Below, in pieces: positions 10,602 through 23,042 of a stretch of DNA of 64,000 bases. Numbering within the stretch: the first letter of the stretch is position 1; every line of letters begins with the position of its first letter. The position numbers and the translations under genes were made by a program. The notes beneath the pieces are model-generated. The model was not told the DNA's origin, searched no databases, and saw nothing but the letters and a program-made list of their open reading frames with translations. This DNA is from Craterostigma plantagineum (taxonomy: Eukaryota > Streptophyta > Magnoliopsida > Lamiales > Linderniaceae): contig JAPQWV010001394.1 in the NCBI GenBank assembly GCA_027422505.1, positions 27,070 through 91,069 of the forward strand. The letters are read 5' to 3'.

Positions 10602-13600
10602 TCACAACAGCTTCTGAGGCGTTGGATCGGAAGCTGAAAGCTCGGCGTACATTCGTGCTATTTCCCGAGCAAAGTATGCCTTCGCTTGCGGCCTTTTTAT
10701 CTGAAATTTCGAGGAACGCAAAAAAAAAAATCATTACAACAAACGTTGGCCTCTGTTTTAGTCTGAAGAAGGCTTTTCTCTGAAATCTAAGAGGAAACAA
10801 ATCTTACCTTAAACGTTGGAGTCAATAGGCCGTTTTCAGACGTGAAAGGCTCGAGCGTCAACGTTACTGCTTTCGCAAACTCAAATCCTCTCAACTGTAG
10901 ATTAGAAAAAAAAAAAAAAGATCAATTAAATTAAATCTCAAGAAAATAGCGAAATCACAGACCTAATAAGAGGTATGTATATTTTATTTATATATATATA
11001 TATGTATATATCTCGCCTGAGCTTCTTTCCCAACATCATCCATTTCGGCAAGAACTGCAGCCTTGGCTCTTGGATCAGCACACAGCTGTCCTAAATCTTC
11101 GTACTGAAAAAATAACCCCGAAAAAAAAAAATGGTTAGCTTTTATAGCCATTGAGTTCTATGCACTCTTCGGGTTTTTTTTTTTTTTTTCGCTGTATATA
11201 ATTAATTACCTTAATGCCCACTGATGCTGCCCACTCCTTCAACGTGTCGGGGTCCACAGAGACTACGGCGACTAAAGAGGAGTTAAAGCTATCGCCTGAA
11301 ATAAAGCATGAAGTGGTTTAAGTCGACAGAAAAAATGCGTTGAATCAAAATATGCCAAAATGACGTGCGATAACTATCCTTTTTTCCTACCGTAGACAAA
11401 GCACTGCGCGATAAATCTACACTTTGCGTAAACATTCTCGATCTTCTCTGGCGCTATGTACTCCCCTTGGGCCAGCTTAAAGATGTTTTTTTTCCTTTTC
11501 GAAGAAGAGCAAAACATAAGAAATTCACTATTTCAAGAGGCAAAAAGAAATTATGTAATTCAAGTTTCTTTATAATCATATATACATGAATGTACCTATC
11601 GATGATTTTAAGGCGACCGCCGGGGAGCCATAATCCAATATCTCCAGTGTGTAGCCATCCTTCGTTATCTATTACTTCTCTCCTGCGAATATTTTAGCAA
11701 AGATTAAGAGAAAACTTTTTGCATTTATGATTCATCCAACCGTAAAATAAAAAGAAAAGAAAGAAACTCATGGAGTCGTATACGAAAGTACATACGTTTG
11801 GACATCATCTTTGTAATAGCCTTGGAATACGATTGGTCCTCTGACGCAGATCTCGCCACGTGGATAAGGTTGATCCTCTGAGGTGTAACTCATTTCTGGG
11901 ACATCCACGAGCTTTATTTCTGGGACAAATTATAGATCAATTAAACCAAGCGAAAAAAGAAAAATCTAAAAAAAAAGTGTTACGAATTTTTCGAAATCGA
12001 CGATCTTATAACAACTTACCACAAGCGGGATTTGGAGAGCCAACATGGCCAGTTAAGACGTCTCCTTCGTCCACTGTGCTTATAACGCATGAACTTTCGG
12101 TCATGCCATAACCTTCGATTACTGGGCAGCCAAAACAACTGCAAATATGGTGGTGTATTTTTAAAGATTTTGCTTATATATATATATATAATATATTGAT
12201 GGGAAGAATCGGTATTAAGAAATAAGAATCAACTTACACCCTTAAGAACTCCATCACGTCGGGCGACAATGGCGAAGCGCCAGAAGTTAAGTACCTAATT
12301 CGACCTCCGAGTTTGTCCTTTATTTTGTTGAAGACCAATCTGTCCCACATTGGAGATGGTTTTCGGCCTATAAGAAAGAAAGTGACGAATTTCACAGGGT
12401 TTTCAATAGAAGTTCGGATAATATGCTTATAATGAGCATTGTGAAACTTGATTTTATATTCGAAGCGTACCGTTCATTATTGCGTGTTTCTTGGAATTGT
12501 AGGCGGCGTTGAATAGCCTCTCCTTCAAAGCGCCTGAAGTTTGTACGGCTTTAGTTATCCTGCAAAATAAATAAAAGTTAATAATCAGAAGATTGAATCA
12601 ATTTGAACAATTTCGGTCGATGGCCATTTATCATCTTGTAAGTTTACCCGGCGTAAATTCTGTTGTATAGACGAGGAACGCTGGAAAATATCGTGGGTCT
12701 CAGAGCAGCCAAATCGTCCATCAGCTTCAAATTGTCCTGGAAATTTTACGACAAAAGTCACATGTAAGAACACTAATTTTCTGATTAACTCATGGACTAT
12801 AACCTCATTAGAGACCACACGGGAAAAGAGAAAGTTCTCATCATTCCATAAGTATTGAAAGAATGATATTATCCAAGAGAATGCTGTAATGAAAGAATAT
12901 ATTATATATACCCCTTGGTAGAAGCCAACAGCAGTTCCATAGTATACTATCATAATCTGATTGGCTCGTTCGTATATGTGGGCCAGCGGCAAATACGATA
13001 TGTAGCTGTTAAATCAAGTTAAAGCATATAAGTTTGGAGAAAGAAGAACTCCATCCATCGTATATAGAAAACGAAGAAAAAAAAAAAGAAGAACGCTCAC
13101 ATGTCGGTGGGAAAGAACTTTACTCCAATGGTCATGCCTGCAGTACTTGATATCAAGTTACCATGAGATAATACGACTCCCTAGACCCAAAAGAAAAGAC
13201 GGGGTTTTTTTTTTTAAATAATTAAACTATCTGATAGGTTTTCAACGTCGAAAAATCAAAATGTTCGAATAACCTTTGGCGTCCCAGTAGTACCACTTGT
13301 ATAGCATATAGTAGCTACATCTTCAGATTTGGGAGGAACAAATTGGAGCATATTGCTGTTTCCCTGTAAGAAAAACACAGAGTTTAGCGTATAATATGGA
13401 ATACAATTATGCTATCTATAAAATTATTAAATTAGAAGTACCTGACTAAGTAATCTTGAATAAGATACAAGCTTAACGCCAGCTGTCGATGGCAGAGAAG
13501 GGAGATGCTCATCCATGCCTCCAACTACCTAGGGCATTCATCGAAAGTGAGTGAGTGTGAAATCGTACTGTGAAAATACACAGTTTAAAATTGTCTTGGA

Positions 13601-14883
13601 ACAGAAATTCTAACATACCACAATTACACGTACGGTGGGAATCTCTGAAAGGAACGTTAGCAGCTGAAAAATCGTCAGAAGCAAATACTAAATGTAACAA
13701 CAGAGGTGCACCGTAAGAAACGAAGATGATATGTTACAGAGACTCACTGTGTTCAAAGTGCTGGGAACACAAAAGATGGCCTCAATTGAAGCATGATTCG
13801 CGATATACTTGACTGCATCAGGGCCTAAAAAAATCCACCGAAAACGATTATATTGAGGAGATCAAAATAAGGCTGGAAAAATGCCTACACACCAAGAGTG
13901 TCATATAGAGGAACTGATATGTATGAATATCCCGAGCAGGCGTGATCCACTATCATCCACTCGGGCCGATTGATGAAATAAAGCCCGACGCAAGCTCCCT
14001 GAGCCAATGACAAAACACGATAATTTAGTGAGAACCAATGCTCTGTGGAGAAATGACTAAAGAACGAGTGAAAGAGGATTAAATAAAAAACACATACTGG
14101 TTGTAGGCCATAATGCGAAAGGCCCGAGCCTATAGCTGATCGAGCAGTATCAGCTTCTCCATATGTCATCCATTTGTATCTTCATGAGAATGAGACAAAA
14201 GTTAATTCAAAGAACTCAAGTTAATGATTGTCTTAATTAATAATTGCTTTAGCATACTCTCCAACTGTTCCATCAACACGGATACGAGTGCCCAAGTACT
14301 TGTAATCCCTGAAGTTTTCCACTGCATGTCTGAAAAAAAAAAAAAAACCATACCGTTTGTTATACGGTAAGAGAAGTCAAAATTAGGTCGATGCTTAAAC
14401 TACGGAGAAGTCAACTACAGAAGCATAGTGCTCGAAAAATCATCAAAATTCTTACACAAAGTTGTCGTGCAATGTGGCAATCTCTGGATGTTCTGGGAAC
14501 CTCTGGACTAGCCTCAGAGGTGATTTTTTAGATCTGCATCAGAAGAAAGCTATAAAATTAACCAATTATTAAATTTCAAAGACGTTCATACGAGAAACAT
14601 AGATCGATTAGCTACGAACGGCAGAAGAAGAAAAGGTGATGTTCTACCTATAAACATCCCATTTCCCGGTTTGGAGTTTCTCGGGAAGGACTACACTGTA
14701 TCTTTCCTCTGCTCAACGTAAAACAACTTATTTAAGTCATCTGAAGTTAAAGCCAAGATTATACTGGAAATAATACTGTATAACAGAAAGAACTTATAAA
14801 TCAATTGAAGGCGTTCACACGCACACACACATATACACACATATACATACATACATACATACATACATACATACATACATACA

Positions 14884-14916
<33 letters not shown>

Positions 14917-15572
14917 TCCTGATATGAATCACAGTAGCATAAACTTCAAAACCTGACTACTATAGTACAGTGATGATTGGAATATCTCCTTGCCATCCAT
15001 CTACCCGAAAATAGAAATGCAGCTGCCCTTCTTATATAGCCAAGAATGATCTAATAATTTCCACACATCAAAGATCAAAAGTACCAGGAAAGGTATACCA
15101 TGTTGAAACTTTTTTAACCTAGTTTTCGAAAAGAGTAAAACCCATATCATAATTTGAAGTCAAGCCCTTAGCATCTCATCAACAAAAACAACAAAAGAGA
15201 GGGAAAGACTCGGATCTTTCGTCACTCATCAATTAATGCTTAAATCCCCCAACACTTCATAGGCCAAAGCTACCAAACACATAAGCTAGTACAGAATAAG
15301 GAATCTCCAGCTAGAAACACAAAGCTAATGCGATAACAAGACAAAAGGGTCCCATGAAAAATGGACAAAGACCAAATAAATGAAAAAGTACCACCGATTC
15401 ATCAACACCTATGCATATAAATACAATAGATTGGAAAGTAAAAGAGCAACCTTTACCATGAACGAAATTACCAGCCGTAGGATTCGCATCAATTCGAGAC
15501 AAATCACCATCAACACTGGTAATCAGATGGGCCTTGAATCAATCCCAATCGTCTCTGAGCCCTCGACTCCAT
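10602..15572 (-). CDS. LACS6: Peroxisomal-type long-chain acyl-CoA synthetase (LACS6/7 class), many exons
   Basis: Activates long-chain fatty acids to acyl-CoA through an acyl-adenylate; in this class it feeds peroxisomal beta-oxidation. Exons spread over 5 kb spell the family sequence: [18 protein letters not shown] (about 14650), [18 protein letters not shown] (14120), the AMP-binding signature [11 protein letters not shown] (about 13290), [17 protein letters not shown] (12970), [13 protein letters not shown] (12100), [19 protein letters not shown] (about 11630) and [19 protein letters not shown] (11440). The C-terminus ends QKLL, so there is no PTS1 tripeptide, which favours LACS6 over LACS7. 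The start at 15572 gives [14 protein letters not shown] one-base insertion at about 15531-15536 interrupts what otherwise reads as a perfect PTS2 (RL, five residues, HL). Either the gene is broken there or the base is an error. The remaining exons that I checked are clean. Confidence 0.9.
14833..14911. repeat. (TACA)n microsatellite in a LACS intron
   Basis: About 18 CATA/TACA units lie in an intron of the acyl-CoA synthetase gene, preceded by a short CACA run. The translated YVCM repeat on the minus strand is an artefact of the microsatellite. Confidence 0.95.
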
Positions 15573-16143
15573 TTCGATTTCTGGAATTATTTTTCTTCAC
15601 TTCAGAAAAAAAAAAAAAAAGAAAGAAAAAGTCCAAGCCTTTGGTGTGAAAGCAGTACTCGTAAAGAAACACAGCTGAGCTGACCAGACTTTAGTTCACA
15701 ACTTATTTAACAGATCAAATGAGTGCAATCCTAATTTTTCGTTCAACGCCGACGATTTCTGATTATTCAGAGTTGTGCAAGCAATCGTTGGAGCTTATTT
15801 ATGCCGGCGTAGATTTTATCAAATTATATGGGCACGCGTTTCAAAGGGGTTGGGCCAATTTTTTGTTCTTGAAGATAATTACAAAAGGAATGGACTCAGA
15901 CGAAGTGGAGAGGTAAGGGTTCGGTTCATTGTAGGATAAGGTCGTTGTTTTGACTCTTATCTTAAAAATTATTAATCGTTTTCATAACAAAGATATTACA
16001 CTACGTAAACTGTCTTTTGTTTCTGTCTCGTCTCATCTAAAGTTTTCACCTTTGCAAGCAACAACGTAGGTAAGATAACAATCTGTTAATCTGTATACCA
16101 GAAAATCAAACGTTGTTCTGTATTACAACAAAAACACACATCA
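15573..16143. other. Spacer between LACS and TANGLED: LACS promoter side
   Basis: This holds the putative LACS promoter and 5' UTR, with an A-rich tract at 15604-15635, and the 3' flank of the TANGLED gene. The plus-strand open frame at 15719-15916 has no recognisable domain, and I do not call it a gene. Confidence 0.5.
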
Positions 16144-17634
16144 TCAAATTCTCCTAGGCGAGAATTTAACCGAAAAAGCCGTCGAACGCTTTGCGAACTT
16201 CTTCGCCACCTCATTTTGATGTAGTAACTTTCTGCTCCTCAAAGGGGACATCAATCGATTCGCCAGCCTCGCAGGGGACAGCGATCTCCTCAGCTTCCCA
16301 GAGGCAGCTGAAATAGCCTTCGGCGATTTCTTATTCGCCCTTACGGAAATAGGCGGGCTTTTGATTTTCATGCAAAGTCCTTGAGGAGACTTAATCAAGA
16401 ACTTATGTGGCGATAAAGAACTCCTTAGCTTTACTTCTGCCCTTGTAGGAGAAATAGAAAGAGTTGTCGGGCTTTTGAGCTTAACTTGGGATTTCTTACC
16501 GATGGGTTGGGGAGACACAATCAAGAACTTATGTGGGGTCTGTCTTTTCCTCGCAATCGAAGGCGACTTTGTATTCGATGCGGGGGAAGAATGAAACAGA
16601 GGGTTTCGATACAGCACAGATGTCTTCTTCGCATATGGCCGCCCTTTTCTTGCACATTCTCTGCTGTTCGAAGGCGGTGACGATGATGCCTTAAAGTTAA
16701 TCTTGGATTTGGCTCTTTGAGGATTTTGGGCGTCGTTTTCTGACCGTAAGGATTGAAGGGCGACTCGCTTCTCTCTCTTTCGTCGGGATTGGAGGGTGTT
16801 AGAGTTTGTCCCGAGGTTCTTTCTTGGCTGAATCCTTCTGTCAATGATCGGCGTTCTCGGATCTTCGAGCGCGTTATTGGACACGACTTGTACTGCGTTT
16901 TTCGCAAACTGGCTTGCTTGTAAGATTTCTCCCAGCGTTTCGCCTAAGAGCATCGCGGGCAATGACATTCGACGCCATTCGTCTGTATTGTATGAGATAG
17001 GAAGAAAGAAAATGCAGTTCAGTTATGACTAAGACAAAAGAGTGAGACGAGACAAGATGAAATGCTACATACCTGGAATTGTTCTCAGCTTATTGTTCCC
17101 ATTTGGGGATTTTCGAGGATTAGTATTTCTCATCCTACGAGTTAGATAAAACGAAGGGAAGTTAGATGAAGATCTAAAAGAGCACAAATGTCCTCTTACA
17201 TATTCAATAGATTGGTTCTGTTAAGAAACAATACTCACTAGATAAGATAAGTAAGCTCTCAGTCCCCAAAGACAGACAAGGTTGAGAGAGACTAAATACC
17301 TGAGAAAAAGGTAAAGAATGATGAAATACCTGAGAGGTTCTTGTCTCCCACCTCTCACTGTGTGTTGAAGCTCTTGCAATCTTGCCATACATTGATCTAC
17401 CTGAAACATCATCAAAGCCACATTTCTTTTATTTTTTCTGACAATATCTATATATCTATATATATATATATATATGTAATAGATACACCATGTTTGGACA
17501 TTGTTTTGGGATCGAAGAAACAAAGAGTGTCTGAACTGAATTAATTTACTTACCTTCTTTACTGTTTCTCTGAGATTTGTGAGGTGGAGGAGGTTAGGCT
17601 TCCTCAGCTGCTTTGGTGGGCTTCTTGCAACCAT
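16144..17634 (-). CDS. TAN1: TANGLED, microtubule-binding division-plane protein
   Basis: A basic plant protein that marks the preprophase band and the cortical division site and guides the phragmoplast. Exon 1 (17634-17554) begins MVARSPPKQLRKPNLL and ends RETVKK. Exon 2 starts at 17400 with VDQCMARLQELQHTVRGG. An exon at about 17135-17085 gives MRNTNPRKSPNGNNKLRTIP. The last exon (16982-16144) begins DEWRRMSLPAMLLGETLGEI and ends with the family-typical SFSVKF/SPRRI-like tail preceded by SLSPARLANRLMSPLRSRK. Splice joins are in phase for exon 1 to exon 2 and for the last two exons. The exon expected near 17220-17330 is uncertain, because two near-identical CTCAGGTATTT sites confuse its ends. 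No frameshift was seen in the large exon. Identity rests on several blocks shared with Arabidopsis TAN1. Confidence 0.88.
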
Positions 17635-18275
17635 TACCTTTTCACGCTTACAGAAGAATGAAAGAAACAGGGATTTTCCTTCTGTTTCTTCACACACTAA
17701 GTGTGTTTGTGTGTGTGTGTGTACGGTTAGAACTGAGATCTGATAGCTCGTCGTGCCTGCCTGAGAATGAAGCGAATCAAAAAGGTCAACTTGTAATAAA
17801 TATTAGTCTTCCAACGGATAGTTTTTTCAAGTGAAATTTTTATCTTCTTTCTTTTTTTGTCCAGAAATGGAGTTTCTATTGCCAACGGTCGAATCGAATG
17901 TGAAACAACACATTATAACATTTTATTTTCCCTTCAATTTTTTAATAACGTGCTATTTTTTTTTTGGGCCCCATTATGACATTCTTCCCTATTCCGACAT
18001 GAATTTGCATATCAAAACAAAGCTAAGTGAAGAAAGAAAACATCAAATCACTCAATAGAGTTGATTACAAGAAGCACAAGATGAGTTAACAAACAACCCT
18101 CAATATCCCAACAACATGATGAAACAGAGCAAGCAGTTGGAGGACACACACATTCTCAAATCTCAATATCCCATATTAACTCAAAAGACGAAGTTCGATA
18201 AACTTACAACAAACAGACATCTTCGTACTTCCCTTCAGCTCCGCCCATGTCTGGCCACAGACTTCAGTTAATCAA
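17635..18275. other. Spacer upstream of TANGLED
   Basis: Contains the TANGLED 5' flank with a (GT)n run at about 17701-17722 on the plus strand, then AT-rich sequence and the 3' flank of the FBD F-box gene. No gene is seen. Confidence 0.5.
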
Positions 18276-20030
18276 TCATCTACAACTCGTGTGGTGAATT
18301 GTCATTTCAATTCGGTGAGGTACTTGCCCATTGAGTTGATTCTGCACCTTAGCTGTGGTGGCCTTGGACTCTTCAATCCAGGAATCGGAAAAATGATCAT
18401 TGTCCTCGCGGTATGGGTGATGAGTGTAAATTTCCAGTCGTTTTAGTTCAGTGCTGTTATCGATAAAGTATTTGAGTAATTCGAAATCGCTGTTACGGCC
18501 CCGATATCCAAAAAACTCAACCACTCTAAGGCAGTTGTGAGGAGAAGGGTATGCTGTTGTGCCCACGTTCACTCTCTATCAGCATCTTCTTCATTCCAAA
18601 ACAGCTGCATAACGGCAAAGCAGACAAATTAGTATAAATAAATGTGGAAGGGATGAAAGAAAACATAATGACCCACGACAGGTGGGCTGGGTGATCAGAT
18701 GTAAAGCTTAGAATACGCATCATGTGTACAAAAAGAACCTTCGTAGAGAATAAAGCTTGAAGGACAGAGCTATAGAACGAACAAAAAAAGTGCTGAATTT
18801 TAAACAATTTTGGGATTACTTGTATGATAAATTCTTCCAACTTGGGAGATGCGTTTATAAAAGGCGTCAGCCCAAGAAGAGATTGATCTGCCCATGAACC
18901 GATCACTAAGTGGAACCTCTTGAGTCTAGGCAGTTCAGGTATCATCCCATTACCCTTAATTTTCTGCGAAATCCCAGATATAAAATCATATTAAGAGAAC
19001 AAGAAAAGGACTAAATCAATACATAATCATGCCTCACCAATGGCCTATGGCTCCGCAATGCAAGAAACTCCAGCCTGGAGAAGCAGGGAGAAAGTAAAGG
19101 CAACGCAACTTTGTAGACCTTTGTTGAGAATTCCAGGAATACTTCACATTCTTCTTCGAAGTAGCAAGGAACAGATACCTCCGCAAGCATCGGGACGTAA
19201 TCAAGCAATAAGCCGTCGAATTTCGTGACCTTAAGCGAGGTCAGATTTGGAGCTGATATCTTAAGTGAAACCAACTCGTAGCAGTGGCAAACCTCCAAGT
19301 GTTTTAACTTAATGCTCGAACCACATACCTCGAGGTTAGTTAATATCTGAGATCCGTGCAAAACTAACCGTTCGAGCGAGGGGGAATTGCCAAGGAGATA
19401 CTCGATGGCCGTACCAGTTACAGTCACACGCTTCAGAGACAAAGATGTAAGGAATTTGAAGCCATCCTTCAGACCACAACAATCCCAAACAAACTCTTCG
19501 CTAAGAACATAACTATCCGTATAATATTTGCGCAAATCAGAATCATACCCCCGACTCAACTTATAGTATCCGTAGAGATCGAAATCCAGCCTCGGCACCT
19601 TGTTGGCGATAAAAAACTGGATCCAATCGTCTAATTCCAGTGCGTCCTCGTTGTTTAGGTCGAAGCACACTTTAAATTCTTCCAGTGCGCGGACCTTGTG
19701 CGCTCGCAGGATCCGATTGATGCATAATATGAAGAGGCGCGCGGTGCAAGATCTATTCGCCCACCAATCGAAGAGCTCGATCCAGTCATCCGCCACGAAA
19801 TTGAGACGGGGAATTCGTTTCCACAGATTCCTCCAGCGAGACGAGAGAACAGAGGTGCATATTGCTTCCTTCATCGGCAAAAAACAGAGGATTCCGACGA
19901 GCACATCGTCGGGCAGGGCGCTAATGAAATCGCGACCTCCCCTCATCCGTTCATCGTCTCCGGCGCGAGACGTTACGGTTTGAGGCAGTGGTATGATAGT
20001 GATACGCATTTCTCTGTGTGTGTATTGCAT
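18276..20030 (-). CDS. F-box/LRR/FBD protein
   Basis: Substrate-recognition subunit of an SCF ubiquitin ligase. Exon 1 (20030-19038) carries the F-box: ISALPDDVLVGILCFLP, then TSVLSSRWRNLWKRIPRL, followed by leucine-rich repeats such as SPSLERLVLHG and KLKHLEVCHCYELVSLKIS. Exon 2 (18963-18820) reads PELPRLKRFHLVIGSW. Exon 3 (from 18604) ends in an FBD domain: NCLRVVEFFGYRGRNSDFEL and LKRLEIYTHHP. ATGs at 20030, 20009 and 19946 are all possible starts, and the last sits closest to the F-box. Between exon 3's first codons (LFWNEEDADRE) and the FBD the frame shifts near 18570, so either one base is wrong or the C-terminus is lost. The substrate is unknown; this is a large, fast-evolving family. 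Confidence 0.85.
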
Positions 20031-20540
20031 GTGTGTTCCTTTCAGCTATTATATATACAAAGTCTCTATCGATTGTTATTTGTTGTTCCACTAGGAATAA
20101 AAATATATATAATTTATTTAACAAAGCTGTGTGAATCACGTGGAATGGCCTATAATATTGTTGCTCTTTCGTCTTTGTTCGGGCCAGGTTCAAAACCAAC
20201 AACTTACATCTCTAAAAATTAGTCAATTTTTCGAAATGTATTAACCCATAATCGCTTAGTAGCGACACCCGACGTCGAGATCTGAGAAAAAAAATTATTT
20301 GTCTTTAGATTCTTCGACTATTGTTGACAGTGATCCACGTTAAAAGAGAGCATATAAATAATTCCATCTTATTTTTAATAGATTCCTTTTCATTTTAGAC
20401 TTTTGTTTTAATTATTTTTTTCAAAAACATATAGCTTGAATATTTACAAGTTTATTCTTAATTAAAAATAATTAAATTAAATATGATAAAATAATTAATT
20501 AAATGTATAAGAGATAGACTCAACTGCAATTAACTTAGTA

Positions 20541-20780
20541 CTGCCTCCGTCCCAAACCATTTTGGACATTTTACTATATCGGGCGTCCCAAACCGTTTTG
20601 GACATTTACATTTATAGTAAAAAACTACCACAAACAATCAATATAATACTATTAAATATCTTAAAAGACGTGTTAAAATATACACTTTTTTACCTTTTAA
20701 TTGTATTATTAAAATATTCAATTTCTTAAAGACCGTGCCATACACCAAAGGTCCAAAACGATTTGGGACGGAGGGAGTAG
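20541..20780. mobile_element. Stowaway-like MITE with TA target duplication
   Basis: This 240-bp element begins CTGCCTCCGTCCC and ends GGGACGGAGGGAGTAG, flanked by TA on both sides. That is the Tc1/mariner-derived Stowaway pattern. The inner part (AATCAATATAATA, then ATTAAATAT, then CTTAAAAGA) is shared with the element at 49825. Confidence 0.9.
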
Positions 20781-21004
20781 TATTTAAGATAGACTCAACG
20801 TAGTTAGCACTCAGAATTCGAAGTCGCCTCATAACCGGAAGTAAGATTCAAATTCGGCAAAGAAAATATACATAATCCTATGGAATCACTCACTGAAACC
20901 ATAGTCGTATCATTACCGAGAATGAGATTCATACTCGATAACTAGATATGCAGGAAGCAAGACTTACTTTCGGACAACGAAGAATTCCATCCAGGATCGA
21001 GTTC

Positions 21005-22252
21005 CTAACGTTTCTTGGGTCTGATTTCGATACCTTCGACGATCAACCCGCTCTTCCAATTCCCGTTCTTGACCTCCATCACACTCATCTCCAAAGCACC
21101 CTCTTGCCCTTCCTCAACATAGAACTCGCCGAGCTCAACCTCCATCCAACCGTTTTCCCTCCTTACAGGATGCTCAGAGCTCTGCTTCTCCCTTCTTTGC
21201 TGCCGTGGAATGCTGGCGTTGACGTCGTGGTTTGGGTGTAGCCGAGCCAAGCGGTGGTAGAACAGCCCAGTCCGCCATGGGGCGCTCCCCCTATGTGATC
21301 CTCCCTCGGGGTCTAAATAAACGCTCCTCTTGTCGCATTCCTGTTCGTTACAGCTGATCTTGACAGAAGTCTCGGCCTTTTGGTGTTCGAAACCGTAGAT
21401 CCTCGATTGAGCGGTGTAAACGAGGTAAGCTGCGTAGTTTGTGTTCGGCGAGAGGGCGCTTGCGTTTATGGAGCCTCTGATTTCGAACCAGCATACGTTG
21501 AGAAGCTCTGCCACTTCGCTGAACCTGAGAGTGAAAGATGGGAGTATTTCGCATCGGCGAAAACTGAAAGACTGATTTTCGATGGGTTCGAGCGTCGATT
21601 ATTACCTGGATTCGGGGAGATTATACCATCGCCAGTATTGCTCTGTGTCGCCCCAGACGATGAAGAGATCTCTCGCGGCGAGTGTGTAGCATTTCTTGCC
21701 ACTGGTTTTCTCCAGTGAGAAGCTCTGTTTTGTGGAACGCATTCAAATGATTACAGATTATCGAGTATTGCACAAGATGAGGATTGTCAGAATCCAATAA
21801 GCAGTGCAAATTCACGTCGAAATCGAGCGGAGAAAATCATCAATCAGCTCTCGAGCAACACGAATCATCGCAATTTTCGAAAACCTAAAAAATTCGAAGC
21901 ACTGCGCAAAGCAACTGAACGCAAAATCGACGGAAACGAAACGGAAGAGGCACCGCGCTACCTTCGTCCCGCCGTCGATGAGGATCGGATGATCGCACAG
22001 GTGCATGTACAGTTCCTTCTTCGACGCGAACCTCTTCACGAGCGAATCCGCGCCGTCCACGCAGCGAGATAGCACGCTTCTGTAATCGGACGGCAAAAAT
22101 CGCTCCCAAACGGCGTCGGATTCAGAAGCGGCGCGGAAGGAGGAAGCCACGGCGGCGAGGCGGCAGGCGTCCTTGGGGCCCGTCAGATAGAGCGCGTTGG
22201 CCAAGCAGTCCTCGGGAAGCGCGTGGATGTCACGAGAATTCTCTACAGACAT
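21005..22252 (-). CDS. F-box protein with PP2 (phloem lectin-like) domain, PP2-B type
   Basis: SCF ubiquitin-ligase receptor with a C-terminal phloem-protein-2 lectin-like domain, as in the PP2-B family. Exon 1 (22252-21962) holds the F-box: [20 protein letters not shown], with [20 protein letters not shown]. Exon 2 (21724-21606) begins [20 protein letters not shown] and has the family motif [13 protein letters not shown]. Exon 3 (21524-21005) begins [19 protein letters not shown] and ends with the PP2 hallmark [15 protein letters not shown] [12 protein letters not shown]. All three exons join in phase with GT-AG introns. No break is seen. The sugar or protein ligand cannot be read from the sequence. 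Confidence 0.92.
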
Positions 22253-22717
22253 GTTTCTTTCTTCTTTTTCGTCGTTTTCTCCCTTCGGTTTCTCCGTTTG
22301 CTTGTTAAGATGTCACCTTCTAGCACCAACACGTCCTATATATATATACTTGTGCACACCCTGCGTGTCTGGGTGAGAAAAATAATCATTTTACTAATAA
22401 TACGAGTGAGTAATATGAGTGAGGAAGCAGCTGCGTTGCTAAATAATAGGCAGTTTCATTGATAAACAACGTGATTTATTTGTCTTTTTAATTAATACTT
22501 GTTTAATCAGAAAATTCACACACCATATTTGGTTGTATTTTTTATTAATTATTAATTGTAGATAAAATTTGATTGGTTGGAATTGACACACCAAATTGAA
22601 ATTGGACACTTTATATGAGGGCAAGGGGCTTAATAAAATAGAAAGAAACAGTAGTGCGTGTGTGTATGTGTACGCATCTTATTTATGTTTTTCTGTTTAA
22701 ATGGGTTGAGATCATCT

Positions 22718-23042
22718 GTCTCACCTTTTTTGTGCCACTTTTAGAAAATATCGTTAAACATTGTTCCGACTAGTGTTAAAAATAAGTACTATTATACCAA
22801 ATGCTTAAACACAAAAAATAATTATATAACACATATAATTATGATAGAGAAAAATATATGATATATTGAGAAGTACGATAGAAAAATGTACGTAATATTG
22901 ATATTTTTTATGTTTAAGTATTTGGTATAGTAGTATTTATGATATAATATCATTTACGGATGTTTTAACACTAGTTGGAACAATGTTTAATGATGTTTTT
23001 TTAAAAGTGGCACAAAAAGTGCCAAAAAAAATGACACATAGG
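22718..23042. mobile_element. Fold-back MITE with ~110-bp terminal inverted repeats
   Basis: The left arm begins near TTTTGTGCCACTTTTAGAAA and continues through AAACATTGTTCCGACTAGTG and ACTATTATACCAAATGCTTA. The right arm is its near-exact reverse complement, ending AAAAGTGGCACAAAAAGTGCC. A 70-base AT-rich loop separates the arms. There is no open frame. Outer ends are approximate, and no target duplication was confirmed. Confidence 0.75.

Noticed and set aside
10602..10610. PTS1 peroxisome signal at the LACS C-terminus
   Set aside because: The frame ends QKLL followed by a stop. That is not an SKL-type tripeptide, so only the N-terminal PTS2 is a candidate.
14691..14912. Protein with MYVC repeats
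   Set aside because: Translation of the (TACA)n microsatellite within a LACS intron.
15719..15916. Small plus-strand gene between LACS and TANGLED
   Set aside because: No recognisable domain, AT-rich codons and no promoter or poly-A context; most likely chance.
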